64,000 bases of DNA from Actinomycetota bacterium (GCA_023488455.1 JAMDDV010000025.1:1-64000); one strand, 5' to 3'; positions 7,704 through 17,368 are shown, counted from the first letter of the stretch. Numbers and translations are program-made. Notes: generated by a model not told the origin, from the sequence alone.

Positions 7704-9086
7704 ATGACAAAAAGAAGATTTTTCACATTAATTACAATGATAATAATCATTATTACAACTTTTTCGCTATCTAGTTGTGTACCAGCACAGGCGCCTGCGA
7801 CAACGGAAGCAGTGACTGAAGAAACACCAACAACAGCAGAAGAAACTACTGCTGAGGAAAAAACTTATGAAGGCAGGGTTGATCCAAATATAACAGCGAC
7901 TCTTGAGGTCTGGACATACTATGACCCGACAGGTCCTCAGACCGAAATTTTGGATCCAGTAGCAAAAACGGCGTTGAAAGTTGTCGAAAACTTCAACAAG
8001 AAGTATCCAAACGTCAAGATTAATTTCACAGTAGTCCCGTGGGATCAAATTCAGGATAAGGTCTTCACTGCTGGCCAGGCAGGACAGGGGCCGGATGTGG
8101 CAACATTGATGATTCAGAGGATGGCTGAGTTAGTAGAGCCTGGTTTATTATATCCCATCACCGAAGACTACCTAAGCGATCTTGATCTGGAGGACTGGGT
8201 TAATTTTGAAATAGATAAAGGGTATGCCCAATTCGATGGTCAATTGTACGGAATATCACAGGCTTTACATGGCAGGCTGTTATGGTATAACAAAAAGGCT
8301 TTTAAAGAAGCTGGTCTGGATCCAGAGAAGCCTCCAGAGACCTGGACGCAGTTGGTTGAATATGGAAAAGCTCTTACCAAAGGGAAACAATATGGATTGG
8401 CCATTACTGCTGGTGAGAAAAATCAAGCAACCTTTGAATGGTTATGGCCCTGGATTATTGCCGGTGGTGGATTAGAAGATCTATTTAAGAAGGATGGTAC
8501 TGCAGGATGGGACGGCAACGCAGGTCAACAAGCCTTTCAATTCATCTATGATCTTTTTAATGTTAACAAGATCGTTTCAATGGATGCAGTTGGATGGGTA
8601 GATGGCACAGAACATTTCGTTGCTGGGGACACTGCTATGTTTATAGGTGGGACATATCGAATAATCCCGATCACCAAAGCTCTGGGCGACGATACAGGCT
8701 ATGCTCCTATTCCTTATCCCGAAGGTGGTCATTCCGTAAATATTGCTAATAGCTGGGCTTTAGGTATTAGCAAGGCTTCAAAAAATCCCGATCTGGCCTG
8801 GGAGCTGATCAAGGAATGGCTTACGCCTGAGATAGTGCCACAGGAGGCTACTGCTGAAGGCGCCGTGCCAATAAGAAAATCCGCACTGAAAGAGATAACA
8901 GATCCTATACTGCTCTTCTTTGCAGAGAATGTTGGTAAATACGGTCAGCCAGTGCCTCCAACGAAGTTTCATCAGCAAGGTCAGGATATTACTTTCTCAG
9001 CAATTCAGGAAGTAATTTTAGGCAAAAAAGATCCTGCTCAAGCTGTAAAAGATTCAGCGGCTGAATTTAATGCGTTGTTTAAATAG
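7704..9086 (+). CDS. Extracellular sugar-binding lipoprotein (ABC family 1)
   Basis: 460 residues. The N-terminus is a lipoprotein signal: KRR, a hydrophobic stretch, then SLSSC with Cys25 as the lipidation site. A Thr/Glu-rich flexible linker (about residues 30-52) follows before the folded domain. The remainder is a family 1 solute-binding protein: ATLEVWTYYDPTG at the first beta strand, GPDVATLMI, LYGISQALHGRLLWYNKKAFKEAGLD, and GISKASKNPDLAWELIKEWL near the end. It captures a mono- or oligosaccharide outside the cell and delivers it to the two permeases encoded downstream. The nearby alpha-mannosidase suggests a mannose-containing glycan, but this is inference. A stable hairpin follows the stop. 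Confidence 0.9.
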   Translation: MTKRRFFTLITMIIIIITTFSLSSCVPAQAPATTEAVTEETPTTAEETTAEEKTYEGRVDPNITATLEVWTYYDPTGPQTEILDPVAKTALKVVENFNKKYPNVKINFTVVPWDQIQDKVFTAGQAGQGPDVATLMIQRMAELVEPGLLYPITEDYLSDLDLEDWVNFEIDKGYAQFDGQLYGISQALHGRLLWYNKKAFKEAGLDPEKPPETWTQLVEYGKALTKGKQYGLAITAGEKNQATFEWLWPWIIAGGGLEDLFKKDGTAGWDGNAGQQAFQFIYDLFNVNKIVSMDAVGWVDGTEHFVAGDTAMFIGGTYRIIPITKALGDDTGYAPIPYPEGGHSVNIANSWALGISKASKNPDLAWELIKEWLTPEIVPQEATAEGAVPIRKSALKEITDPILLFFAENVGKYGQPVPPTKFHQQGQDITFSAIQEVILGKKDPAQAVKDSAAEFNALFK

Positions 9087-9118
9087 TAGTAATATTTAGA
9101 AAAAAATTGTTTGGTGTT

Positions 9119-9147
9119 GGAAGAAGGGTCATATTGATCCTTCTTCC
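9119..9147 (+). terminator. Intercistronic stem-loop after the binding-protein gene
   Basis: GGAAGAAGG pairs with CCTTCTTCC, extended by TCA/TGA across a G-T pair, with a 3-base loop. It is followed by GTTAAAATTTTC, only moderately U-rich. Between a binding-protein gene and its permeases such hairpins commonly act as partial terminators or RNase blocks that keep the binding protein in excess. Confidence 0.55.
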
Positions 9148-9180
9148 GTTAAAATTTTCTTGAATTATACGAATGATTAG

Positions 9181-10047
9181 ATGAAAAGATTTTTTGAAAA
9201 AAACTTCTATATTCTTCTCACAATACCAGCGACAGTTATGATAGCTTTCATAAGCATTTACCCAGCATTTTATTCATTTGCCCTAAGTTTGAATAAGTTG
9301 ACAAATGCAGTAGGAAAGTTTGAATATGTCGGTCTAAAAAACTACGTTCGTTTATTTAGGAATCCAGATTTCTTATCATCTGGGATAGTTTCTTTAAAAT
9401 ACATTTCCATCTCGCTTGTCGGCACCATATTTTTGGGACTAATCTTAGCCCTTCTTCTGAATAAGAAGGTGAAGTTTAAAGGCACATTTATGAGCATTTT
9501 CCTTATACCGTGGATTATATCGGAAGTTGTATCAGGAAATATGTTCAGATGGCTTTTCGACGGTTCTTTTAGCATTATAAACGAGATGTTAAGTGAAGCA
9601 GGGTTACCAGCTTTAAAGCTTCTAAATAATCCAGATGGAGCGCTTGCGATAGTTAACACTGCGACAATATGGCGTAATCTTGGTTTTGCAATGATTATAT
9701 TCATTGCTGCTTTGCAAACGATTGATCCCAATGTAATTGAAGCTGCTAAAGTTGATGGGGCAGGAGGATGGCAGCAGTTTAGATTTATAACTTTTCCCCT
9801 AATTCGTTACCATTTTATGGTCGTATTGATTTTACTTACATTGTTCTTCATTAACCAGGTCACAACAGTTTTTGTTATTACACGCGGTGGTCCAGTGGAT
9901 TCTACTCTTGTGCCTGGAATGTTTCTATACAGGCTTGCCTTTAATTATTTTGATCTTGGTCAAGCATCGGCTTTCTCAGTATTTTTATTTGTAGTCAACA
10001 TAATCGTTATCTCGTTTTACATAAGATTATTAATGCGTCCGCAATAA
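9181..10047 (+). CDS. Sugar ABC transporter permease, MalF/UgpA type
   Basis: 288 residues, an integral membrane protein with six predicted spans: first at about 10-30, then four or five from about residue 75 on. The EAA loop is clear (TIDPNVIEAAKVDGAGGWQQFRFITFPLI), the docking site for the ATPase. The N-terminal PATVMIAFISIYPAFYSFALSL is typical of CUT1 family permeases. It pairs with the next gene to form the channel for the upstream binding protein. No ATPase gene is in this operon, so a shared MsmK/UgpC-type ATPase encoded elsewhere probably energises it. Confidence 0.9.
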   Translation: MKRFFEKNFYILLTIPATVMIAFISIYPAFYSFALSLNKLTNAVGKFEYVGLKNYVRLFRNPDFLSSGIVSLKYISISLVGTIFLGLILALLLNKKVKFKGTFMSIFLIPWIISEVVSGNMFRWLFDGSFSIINEMLSEAGLPALKLLNNPDGALAIVNTATIWRNLGFAMIIFIAALQTIDPNVIEAAKVDGAGGWQQFRFITFPLIRYHFMVVLILLTLFFINQVTTVFVITRGGPVDSTLVPGMFLYRLAFNYFDLGQASAFSVFLFVVNIIVISFYIRLLMRPQ

Positions 10048-10063
10048 TTAGAGATGAAGTAGG

Positions 10064-10897
10064 ATGGTTGTGAAGAAATATTTGAATTCGGTTTTCACTT
10101 ATATAGTTTTGATTGTGGTATCAATTGGGGTACTATTCCCCTTGGCTTGGACAGCTTCTACATCATTCAAATTTAAACGAGATATACTCACGATAAATCC
10201 TTCCTGGATTCCGCCGAGACCGACCATATCTAACTATTTAAATGTTCTTTTTGATACCAGTATCCCAAGAAACATACTGGTTTCTACAATAGTGGCAGTT
10301 TTTTCTGTTATAACCACAGTCCTGATAGGCGCAATCGCCGCTTATGGTTTCTCTCGGTCGAGATATAAGTTAAAAGATGTGCTCATGTATTTGATACTTG
10401 CAACAATGATGATCCCTGGTCTATCAAACCTTGTGCCGTTATATATAATGTTCGCGCGTTTTGGTCAGATAGATTCTTTGCGCACGATTGTTATCATCTA
10501 CTCCTCGTGGATGCTGCCATTTACCATATGGCTGCTTCGTGGTTTTTTCGATTCGATTCCTAAGGAGATGGAAGAATCTGCTTTGATTGACGGCTGTACA
10601 AAGTTTGGAGCATTTTACAGGATTGTTTTGCCCATGTCGTTTCCCGGAATATCTGCTGTTTCCATTACTAATGCCATATTCGCCTGGAATGAGTTTATTG
10701 TTGCTGTTGTTTTTCTGAATTCCAGGTTTAAGCAAACATTACCCGTTGGTATCCAATCCTTTCAGACTATGGCAGAAGCAGAATGGGGCAATATGACAGC
10801 AGCTTCAATAATAGCCGTCCTTCCGATTCTTATAGCTTTTCTTTTACTGCGTAAGAGCTTTGTCAGAGGCATGATTGAGGGAGCGGTCAAGGGATAG
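10064..10897 (+). CDS. Sugar ABC transporter permease, MalG/UgpE type
   Basis: 277 residues, six membrane spans. The EAA loop reads SIPKEMEESALIDGCTKFGAFYRIVLPMSFPG, and the protein ends SFVRGMIEGAVKG, the standard MalG-like C-terminus. It closely resembles the truncated permease at the window start, so the two operons use related importers. It is 16 bases from the preceding permease and its stop abuts the next start (TAGATG), so it is cotranscribed with both. Confidence 0.9.
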   Translation: MVVKKYLNSVFTYIVLIVVSIGVLFPLAWTASTSFKFKRDILTINPSWIPPRPTISNYLNVLFDTSIPRNILVSTIVAVFSVITTVLIGAIAAYGFSRSRYKLKDVLMYLILATMMIPGLSNLVPLYIMFARFGQIDSLRTIVIIYSSWMLPFTIWLLRGFFDSIPKEMEESALIDGCTKFGAFYRIVLPMSFPGISAVSITNAIFAWNEFIVAVVFLNSRFKQTLPVGIQSFQTMAEAEWGNMTAASIIAVLPILIAFLLLRKSFVRGMIEGAVKG

Positions 10898-12052
10898 ATG
10901 GCTAAATACAAAATCAACATTAAGTACTCCAGTGAGGTTATGAAAAAAAATAAGGTAAGGCTTGAATCAGCTAAGAATTTTTTAAGAAGCGACAGAGTAC
11001 CTGTACTTTTTGGAATATTTGAAAGATATATCCTGAAAGAAAGAGGAGTAGGTTATCTCGAATTTTTTAGTGATTCAAGAGCCATGCTTCATCATGAGAT
11101 CTTAAATCAGAAATGGGCAATTGAGAATATCCCCGATGATCGTTGTCAGGAAAACATAATATGGGTGTATCCATGGTGGGAAAATGTTGTAAATGCCAAT
11201 TCTTTAGGTGCTGAAGTTGTATGGTTTGATGATCAGCCTCCTTACGTAAAACCGCTTTTTGGTTCTGTAGAAGAAGTTACGGATTTTAGAGTATCCCCTT
11301 CTGATAGCGGTCTTTGGGGAGAAAGAAAGAAATATTTCTTTGAATGGAGAGAGTTAGTCAAGGATTATGAGGTTTATTTTAATGGCGAACCTGGAAAGGT
11401 TGAAATTCAGCCTCTAGATATAGGGGGCGAGAGCTCATTTTGCACTGCAGTAAATTTAGCTGGACAGAGTTTTTATGCATGGTTAAGTCTCTATCCCAAT
11501 GAATGCAGAGACTTTCTGTCTAAAATAACGAATGCTCTGGTCAATGCCGGGCTATTCTTCCGAGAAATAGATCCAGGACCTCGGTCATCATTCATTATAT
11601 CTGAGGATTTCGCTGAAATCATATCTCCAGATATGTTCAGGAGGTTTTGTGTTCCATATGACAACAGATTGTTCGATGCTCTTGGCAAGGATTTAAAAGA
11701 CGGTCGCAGTATGCATATGTGTGGTGACACTACTCACCTTTTAGACATTCTTGTTAACGAGGAAAAAATAACAAGTTTCATTGGGTTTGGTAGTTCTGTC
11801 AATCCCTATATCGTGGCAGAAAAGATGGGCGGGAAGGTTTACCTGTGGGGCAATCTGAGTTGCACAAGTCTCCTCAATGGACCAGAGAAAATAATATACG
11901 AAGAAGCACTGAACTGCATACGAGCTTTTTCTCGTTTTGGCGGTTTTTGCCTGGGTGATGGCTTCAATGTAGCACCCGGAACGCCTTTAGAAAACCTGGA
12001 GACTGCGGTTTTAGCGGCAAAGGAATTTGGAAGTGTGCCTGAGGAATTATGA
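10898..12052 (+). CDS. URO-D family protein
   Basis: 384 residues, second URO-D family paralogue. It has the DRVPVLFGIFERYILKERG segment near the N-terminus and a C-terminal half typical of the family: SEDFAEIISPDMFRRFCVPYDNRLFDAL, then MHMCGDTTHLLDILV, and GGFCLGDGFNVAPGTPLENLETAVLAAKEFG. The His-x-Cys-Gly motif and the closing PGTPLENLETAV are shared with corrinoid methyltransferase-like members, where His and Cys bind zinc. It begins directly after the permease stop and overlaps the mannosidase start by four bases (ATGA), so it belongs to the glycan operon. Reaction unknown. Confidence 0.75.
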   Translation: MAKYKINIKYSSEVMKKNKVRLESAKNFLRSDRVPVLFGIFERYILKERGVGYLEFFSDSRAMLHHEILNQKWAIENIPDDRCQENIIWVYPWWENVVNANSLGAEVVWFDDQPPYVKPLFGSVEEVTDFRVSPSDSGLWGERKKYFFEWRELVKDYEVYFNGEPGKVEIQPLDIGGESSFCTAVNLAGQSFYAWLSLYPNECRDFLSKITNALVNAGLFFREIDPGPRSSFIISEDFAEIISPDMFRRFCVPYDNRLFDALGKDLKDGRSMHMCGDTTHLLDILVNEEKITSFIGFGSSVNPYIVAEKMGGKVYLWGNLSCTSLLNGPEKIIYEEALNCIRAFSRFGGFCLGDGFNVAPGTPLENLETAVLAAKEFGSVPEEL

Positions 12053-14763
12053 GACAAAATAGCATAAATCTGGGCAGGAGAGATTTAAGTAGCAAGCAAA
12101 TGATCACCATTCATCTAATCTCGCATACCCACTGGGATCGGGAGTGGTATCAGCCCTTCCAGGTATTTCGAATGCGCCTTGTAGACCTTCTTGATCAGCT
12201 AATGGATTTGATGGAGGAGGATGAGGGTTTCCGTTATTTCACCCTGGATGGACAGTCGGTGATTTTAGAGGACTATCTGGAGATGCGCCCCGAAAATGAA
12301 GGCAGGTTAAGAAAGTTGATTCAGGATGGGCGTATTCTAATCGGGCCCTGGTACACTCAGAGTGATGAGTTCTTGGCCAGTCCAGAAAGTCTTATAAGAA
12401 ACCTGCTTCTTGGCATAAAGGTTTCTCGAAGGTTTGGAGAACCCATGATGGTAGGCTATCTACCCGATACCTTTGGGCATATTTCCACAATGCCCCTTAT
12501 TTTGAATGGGTTTGGCATAGACAGCGCTATCTTTGGACGGGGACGGGATGGACTGAAGCAGGAGTTCTTATGGAAGTCGCCTGATGGGTCTCAGGTACTG
12601 GCGGTTGACCAGCATTATGTCCTGGGCACTGTATCGCCTCCCAGCATCGAGGGCTTTAAGAGAGTCGGAGAGTATTTGCCCGGTAGCGGAAGAGAGCAAT
12701 TTAAGCTGATACAAAGTAAGCTAAATCAGATGACTCAGAGGGCCACCTTCACGGACCAGTTACTGCTTATGAGTGGCATTGATCATGCTCTGCCTCATCA
12801 AGAACTTCCAGAGATCATAAGAAGCTGCAATGAAATGCTTTTGAGAAGCAATGACAGTCGTCTTAAGAATTACCAGTTAATTCAGAGCACACTGCCCGAA
12901 TACATTCGCAGTATCTGTGCTATCAAAGATGATTTAAACGTGGAGACAGGCGAATTCCGTCAACAAGGGCATCACAGTTATACTGGCACCATATCGTCCA
13001 GGATGTATCTAAAGCTGGAGAACTATGTCTGTCAGCAGGAGCTGGAGTGCTGGGCGGAACCGTTTTCTGCGTTTGCTTGGCTTCTCGGAAGGGAATATCC
13101 ACGGAGTCTTTTATGGAAATCGTGGAGAGAACTTCTTCTTAACCATTCTCATGATAGCATCTACGGATGCAGCATAGATTCAGTTCACCAGGATATGTTT
13201 GCTCGATTTCGTTCTTCTCGTCAAATCTCTGAGAGGATAACAGAAGATTCACTCACTTTCGTGGCGGGAAGGATCAATACTAAATTTTTAGAAGGGAGCA
13301 TTGGAGCTATTGTGATCTTCAATCCGCTAAGCACAAACCGAACAGAAGTAGTAGAGGCAGAGTTAGACTTCGCTGGCGATATTGCCTCCTTTGGACTACG
13401 GGATGAGAAGGATTTTGATATGCCCTACCAGATTGTCTCCTGCCAACTGATGGATGATTTCAGATTTCATGAGCACGGAGCCCCTGACTTCGGGACATTT
13501 GCTCGCTACAGAGTAGCGCTTGAGGCCAAAGATATACCTCCCTGTGGGTATAAGACTCTGTTTATTGTGCCATCTTCACAAAAAAGGGTTTCTCTCATAG
13601 ATGAGGGGAAGCTTTCTTTCGGAGATAGCGAAGCGGAGAATGAGTTCTTGAAGCTTGCTGTGGAGAAGAATGGCACTCTCACTCTTATCAATAAAGAGAT
13701 GGGAAGTATTTATCGGAATCTCAATCTTTTCGAGGATGGGGCAGATGTCGGGGACGAGTATAACTATTCTCCCTGCCAATCTGATATCAAAATACTCTCT
13801 AAAAGTTTCAACCCAAGAATATGCCTGGAAAGAAATGGGCCTTTGGAGGTTGTTTTCAGGGTTGAGACGGTCATGGAAGTTCCCGAAAGGGTTAGTGAGG
13901 ATAGAAAGAGCCGCAGCCAAGATCTCGCCGGGCTTCATATAGTTTCTTATATTTCCATGAAAAAAGGTCTTCCTCGCCTTGACATAAGAACGATGGTGAA
14001 TAACACAGCCAGAGATCATCGGTTTCGAGTGCTCTTCCCCATTGAACTGAAGGCTGTCAGGGTCTATGTCGGAGGTCATTTTGATACCATAGAAAGGCCG
14101 ACTGCCGATGAGAAGAGGAATGGACTGGATAACACATTCCCGATGCGGGATTTTATTCTGGTAAGGGGTAAGGGAAGCTCTTTTGTTGTCTTGAGCCAGG
14201 GCCTGACGGAATATGAAATTATTAAGGACCCAATTGAAGCCGTTGCCTTCACGCTCTTTCGTTCAGTGGGCTGGCTGTCCAGGGGAGACCTTTTGACCCG
14301 ACATGGTAGCGGTGCTTATGATATCGAGACTCCTGAGGCTCAGTGTATTGGTCCGCAGGAGTTTTGCTACAGCGTACTTCCTTTACCTGAAGATGTGGAT
14401 ATCTCTTTTGTTCATTTCAATGCGAAAAAGTATGGTGTTCCGCTCAGGGCGATAAAGACTGATGTTCATCCAGGAGAGCTTCCGCTCTCGCAAGGTTTCA
14501 TTCGGATCACATCCGATTCTTTAATCCTTTCTGCGATTAAGAAGAGTGAGGAGAGGGACTCCATCACAGCTCGTTTTTATAATCCCTCGAGCCACCATGT
14601 TGATTCTGTAATCAAACTTGGAATAGAAGCAACAGAAGCCTATCGCCTGAGGCTTGATGAGGGTCGCGAGGAGAAGCTGGAAGTGGCAGATAGATGTATT
14701 TACATATCGGTGAAGGCAAATGAGGTAGTAACCGTAGAGGTTGTTTTTGGGAAGAGAAATTGA
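12049..14763 (+). CDS. Glycoside hydrolase family 38 alpha-mannosidase
   Basis: 904 residues, normal for bacterial GH38 enzymes. The N-terminal catalytic barrel shows SHTHWDREW (His28 and Asp30, zinc ligands) and GYLPDTFGH with the nucleophile Asp140. The later NHSHDSIYGCSID supplies the third zinc-site His. A middle helical bundle and a large beta-sandwich C-terminal region follow, as in the family. No signal peptide is visible, so it works in the cytosol on imported mannosides. ATG 12049 follows GAGGAATT; a second Met at codon 18 lacks a site. It is translationally coupled to the upstream URO-D protein. It is the best clue that this operon handles alpha-mannose-containing glycans. Confidence 0.9.
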   Translation: MRQNSINLGRRDLSSKQMITIHLISHTHWDREWYQPFQVFRMRLVDLLDQLMDLMEEDEGFRYFTLDGQSVILEDYLEMRPENEGRLRKLIQDGRILIGPWYTQSDEFLASPESLIRNLLLGIKVSRRFGEPMMVGYLPDTFGHISTMPLILNGFGIDSAIFGRGRDGLKQEFLWKSPDGSQVLAVDQHYVLGTVSPPSIEGFKRVGEYLPGSGREQFKLIQSKLNQMTQRATFTDQLLLMSGIDHALPHQELPEIIRSCNEMLLRSNDSRLKNYQLIQSTLPEYIRSICAIKDDLNVETGEFRQQGHHSYTGTISSRMYLKLENYVCQQELECWAEPFSAFAWLLGREYPRSLLWKSWRELLLNHSHDSIYGCSIDSVHQDMFARFRSSRQISERITEDSLTFVAGRINTKFLEGSIGAIVIFNPLSTNRTEVVEAELDFAGDIASFGLRDEKDFDMPYQIVSCQLMDDFRFHEHGAPDFGTFARYRVALEAKDIPPCGYKTLFIVPSSQKRVSLIDEGKLSFGDSEAENEFLKLAVEKNGTLTLINKEMGSIYRNLNLFEDGADVGDEYNYSPCQSDIKILSKSFNPRICLERNGPLEVVFRVETVMEVPERVSEDRKSRSQDLAGLHIVSYISMKKGLPRLDIRTMVNNTARDHRFRVLFPIELKAVRVYVGGHFDTIERPTADEKRNGLDNTFPMRDFILVRGKGSSFVVLSQGLTEYEIIKDPIEAVAFTLFRSVGWLSRGDLLTRHGSGAYDIETPEAQCIGPQEFCYSVLPLPEDVDISFVHFNAKKYGVPLRAIKTDVHPGELPLSQGFIRITSDSLILSAIKKSEERDSITARFYNPSSHHVDSVIKLGIEATEAYRLRLDEGREEKLEVADRCIYISVKANEVVTVEVVFGKRN

Positions 14764-14784
14764 ATGCTACTGAGGAGTTTCTCG

Positions 14785-15990
14785 ATGGCCAAAAATATGA
14801 CATCCAGAGAGAGGGTGATGAGGGCATACCGCAGGGAGATCCCTGATAGAGTACCCGTTTGTCCTGATATTTCAAATATGATCCCCTGCAAACTGACAGG
14901 AAAGCCTTTCTGGGAGATCTATCTATATAACAGTCCTGCCCTGGGTGATGCCTATATGAGGGCGGTGGATTACTTTGGCATAGACGGTTGGTATATCTAT
15001 GGCTATCTTTACGGAGGGAATTCCAGGTTTTACTGCAGGGGACATGAAGATAAACTGGTCATCATCGATGGACTTCAGATAAATAGGAGGATTTTAAGGA
15101 TAGATATCGTCGGGATGGATTCTGAAAGCATAACCGTGAAATACACAATTGATACTCCTAAAGGTAAACTTGCCTGGAGAATTATTTATCCTGCATCTAA
15201 CCCACCATGGTGGTCAGAAAAGATGATCAAGGATCTGGATCAAGACTGGCCGTGTTTTGCGTACGTACTGGGCGAGGACTGGGACTATAATCCGGGGATC
15301 AAGGTGGGGTTTGATAAAATAGAGGACAGGGCAGTTTACGCTCTGTGCATTGACCTGCCTGTTGACTGGTGGTTCTTCTTGCGACAAGGAGATCAGCAGC
15401 AGTTGATCTTTGATCTGATGGATCGGGAGAAGGATATGCTGGAGATATTTGCTTTCTACCAGAGGTACGCTGAAGCAAAGGTGAGGGCTTTTATTGAAGC
15501 TGGCCCTGATGAGATAGTTTTCCAGGGCTCAGCATCATCGCTAAGCGTCATCTCACCGCAGATCTACCGAAAGTTTAACCTTCCTTTCATTAAGGTCATA
15601 ACCGCATTGTGTAGGGAGGCAGGGGTCATTTCACATCAGCACACATGTGGCAGGTCAAATGAGATAATTGAGATCAACTATCATGAAACAGAGTTGGACG
15701 TCATGGAACCTCTGGAGCCGCCTCCTGGTGGAGATGTTGACCTGGCCGAAGCCAAGAGAATATATGGGGATAAGTTCTGCCTTAAGGGAGGTGTCAATAC
15801 CTTTGATGTTATGAGGACTTATAAGCCAGAAGAGGTGGGTGATGCAGTAAGAAAATGTATCAACGACGCTGCTACCAATGGCGGTTACATACTTTCCACG
15901 GGTGACCAATGTCCTTTGGATACCCCTGAAGAAAATATACTTAAGCTGGTTGAAGTAGCCCGGGCCTATGGTAGATATGACTTCAGGTAG
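14785..15990 (+). CDS. URO-D family protein
   Basis: 401 residues, third URO-D paralogue. ATG 14785 lies seven bases after GAGGAG and is preferred to the ATG at 14764, which has no good site. The N-terminus (MTSRERVMRAYRREIPDRVPVCPDI) is the family opening. The C-terminal half has SHQHTCGRSNEIIEINYHETELDVMEPLEPPPGGDVDLAEAKRIYG, KGGVNTF, and the closing STGDQCPLDTPEENILKLVEVARAYG, with the HTCG motif that binds zinc in methyltransferase-like members. It is cotranscribed with the mannosidase and ends the operon; the regulator gene converges on it 23 bases later. Substrate unknown. Confidence 0.75.
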   Translation: MAKNMTSRERVMRAYRREIPDRVPVCPDISNMIPCKLTGKPFWEIYLYNSPALGDAYMRAVDYFGIDGWYIYGYLYGGNSRFYCRGHEDKLVIIDGLQINRRILRIDIVGMDSESITVKYTIDTPKGKLAWRIIYPASNPPWWSEKMIKDLDQDWPCFAYVLGEDWDYNPGIKVGFDKIEDRAVYALCIDLPVDWWFFLRQGDQQQLIFDLMDREKDMLEIFAFYQRYAEAKVRAFIEAGPDEIVFQGSASSLSVISPQIYRKFNLPFIKVITALCREAGVISHQHTCGRSNEIIEINYHETELDVMEPLEPPPGGDVDLAEAKRIYGDKFCLKGGVNTFDVMRTYKPEEVGDAVRKCINDAATNGGYILSTGDQCPLDTPEENILKLVEVARAYGRYDFR

Positions 15991-16013
15991 AGTAATACAT
16001 TAAGCTATAGGAA

Positions 16014-17168
16014 CTAATTTGCAACCTGCCTGGCTTCGTGTGTTGGTACTGTAGATCTGCGCACGATTAGCTTTGTGGAAATCACGATCTGCCTGTTTCC
16101 TTTTTCTCTTCCCTCAACCTTGTCGATCAAGAGCTCGACCGCTTGTGCCCCAATGGCGTATTTGTCCTGAGCTACGGTTGTCAGTGGGGTTTCTAGGTGG
16201 GAGACGATATCGATGTCGTCAAAGCCTACCAGAGCCAGGTCATCGGGTATTTTCAAGCCAACCAGTGAAGCAGCCTCCACGACAGCAAGTGCCACCAGGT
16301 CATTAATAGCAAAGATTGCAGATGGTCTTTCTTTATTTTTCAGGAACTCCACTATTACCTCGACATCGTGCTGACTGTTTCCTCTGGCCGTGCCGAAGAA
16401 CTCCAGCTCGCTGGCGGATGTCTTGAGCTTATCACACACCAGAGATTGGTCGAATGGCAGCCGATAGTCCATAAGGGCTCTCTTGTACCCATCGACCCTG
16501 TCCCTCACACTCGTGGTCTGCAGTGATGATCTGGTTACCATACCTATTCTGTTGTGTCCCAGTTTGATAAGATGCTCCATTGCCTGATAGGCTCCGCCAA
16601 AGTTATCTGATACCACGTAACTGACGTCTATGTTCGGTATATATCGATCAATCAAGACGAAATTGAACCTCTGCTCCACCAGGCTGATCGTGATCTCATC
16701 AAGCGGGTAATTATCAGGAAGAAATATTATCAACCCATCGACCTTTTTGGATAGAAGCTGACGCACTGACCTCTGGTGCTGTTCATATTTGTTATCCGTG
16801 ATGGAGAGCATGAGTTGATAGCCTTTGGTACGCGTTGTGCTTTCGATGCTGAGTGTTATTAAAGTGAGAAAGGAGTCTCGCAGGTAGGGCTGAATCAAAC
16901 CTATCACCCCACTTCTGGGCGGGAACTTCTGCTTAAATGGATCTGATGATACATAGGTTCCTTTTCCTGATACCCTGAGTAGAATCCCCTCATGCACAAG
17001 TTCTAGTATAGCCTGTCGGACCGTGGATCTGCTGATGTTGAACTCCCGAGCTATCTCAAACTCGGATGGGATTGCAGAATTTGGCTTGAAAGTGCCATCT
17101 CTAACCTTATCCCTGAAGTACTGAGCCAGTTGTACGTATAGGGGGAACGGACTGTCTTTAGTTATCAT
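16014..17168 (-). CDS. GntR/LacI hybrid transcriptional regulator (AraR-like architecture)
   Basis: 384 residues. Residues 1-75 are a GntR winged helix (SPFPLYVQLAQYFRDKVRDG, SEFEIAREFNISRSTVRQAILELVHEGILLRVSGKGTYVSSD). The rest is a LacI-type periplasmic-binding-protein fold (GVIGLIQPYL..., KVDGLIIFLPDN, HLIKLGHNRIGMV, GFDDIDIVSHLETPLTTVAQD) that senses a sugar. This two-part design is that of AraR. It lies convergent to the mannosidase operon, and a TGTATGTACA-type palindrome stands 52 bases upstream of its start. A similar site overlaps the radical SAM promoter, so it probably represses itself and that promoter, with release by a sugar. The inducer is unknown. Confidence 0.85.
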   Translation of the reverse strand: MITKDSPFPLYVQLAQYFRDKVRDGTFKPNSAIPSEFEIAREFNISRSTVRQAILELVHEGILLRVSGKGTYVSSDPFKQKFPPRSGVIGLIQPYLRDSFLTLITLSIESTTRTKGYQLMLSITDNKYEQHQRSVRQLLSKKVDGLIIFLPDNYPLDEITISLVEQRFNFVLIDRYIPNIDVSYVVSDNFGGAYQAMEHLIKLGHNRIGMVTRSSLQTTSVRDRVDGYKRALMDYRLPFDQSLVCDKLKTSASELEFFGTARGNSQHDVEVIVEFLKNKERPSAIFAINDLVALAVVEAASLVGLKIPDDLALVGFDDIDIVSHLETPLTTVAQDKYAIGAQAVELLIDKVEGREKGNRQIVISTKLIVRRSTVPTHEARQVAN

Positions 17169-17219
17169 CTTGTTTCACTTTTAATTTTTATTTTGCCTTA
17201 ATTATTGTAAATGGTAGTA

Positions 17220-17232
17220 ACATGTATGTACA
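17220..17232. promoter_or_regulatory. Candidate operator ACATGTATGTACA before the regulator gene
   Basis: This near-palindrome shares the TGTAYGTACA core with the perfect palindrome at 5723-5732 and lies upstream of the GntR/LacI-type gene, as expected for autoregulation. A partial copy, GTGTACGT, occurs at 17283-17290. The match is based on two sites only. Confidence 0.45.
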
Positions 17233-17368
17233 GCCAAATTTATTTATTCATTGGTATTGAGTTGCAAATTGGTCATTAAAAAGTGTACGTTTTAAATTTT
17301 TGATGTAGAACATTAAATTGACTGGATTTAAAGTACGGTGACTTCTGATAAAATCTTTATTATACTGT

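Noticed and set aside
7767..8048. Minus-strand frame with Cys/Phe-rich end opposite the binding-protein linker
   Set aside because: Composition arises from the reverse complement of the Thr/Glu tether, not from coding constraint.
13576..14079. 167-codon open frame on the minus strand inside the mannosidase gene
   Set aside because: It is antisense to conserved GH38 sequence, has no recognised family and no ribosome site; it is a shadow frame.
17337..17368. Possible promoter (GTGACT-N17-TATACT) before tRNA-Ser
   Set aside because: The -10 lies two bases before the tRNA, so the start would fall inside the mature tRNA.
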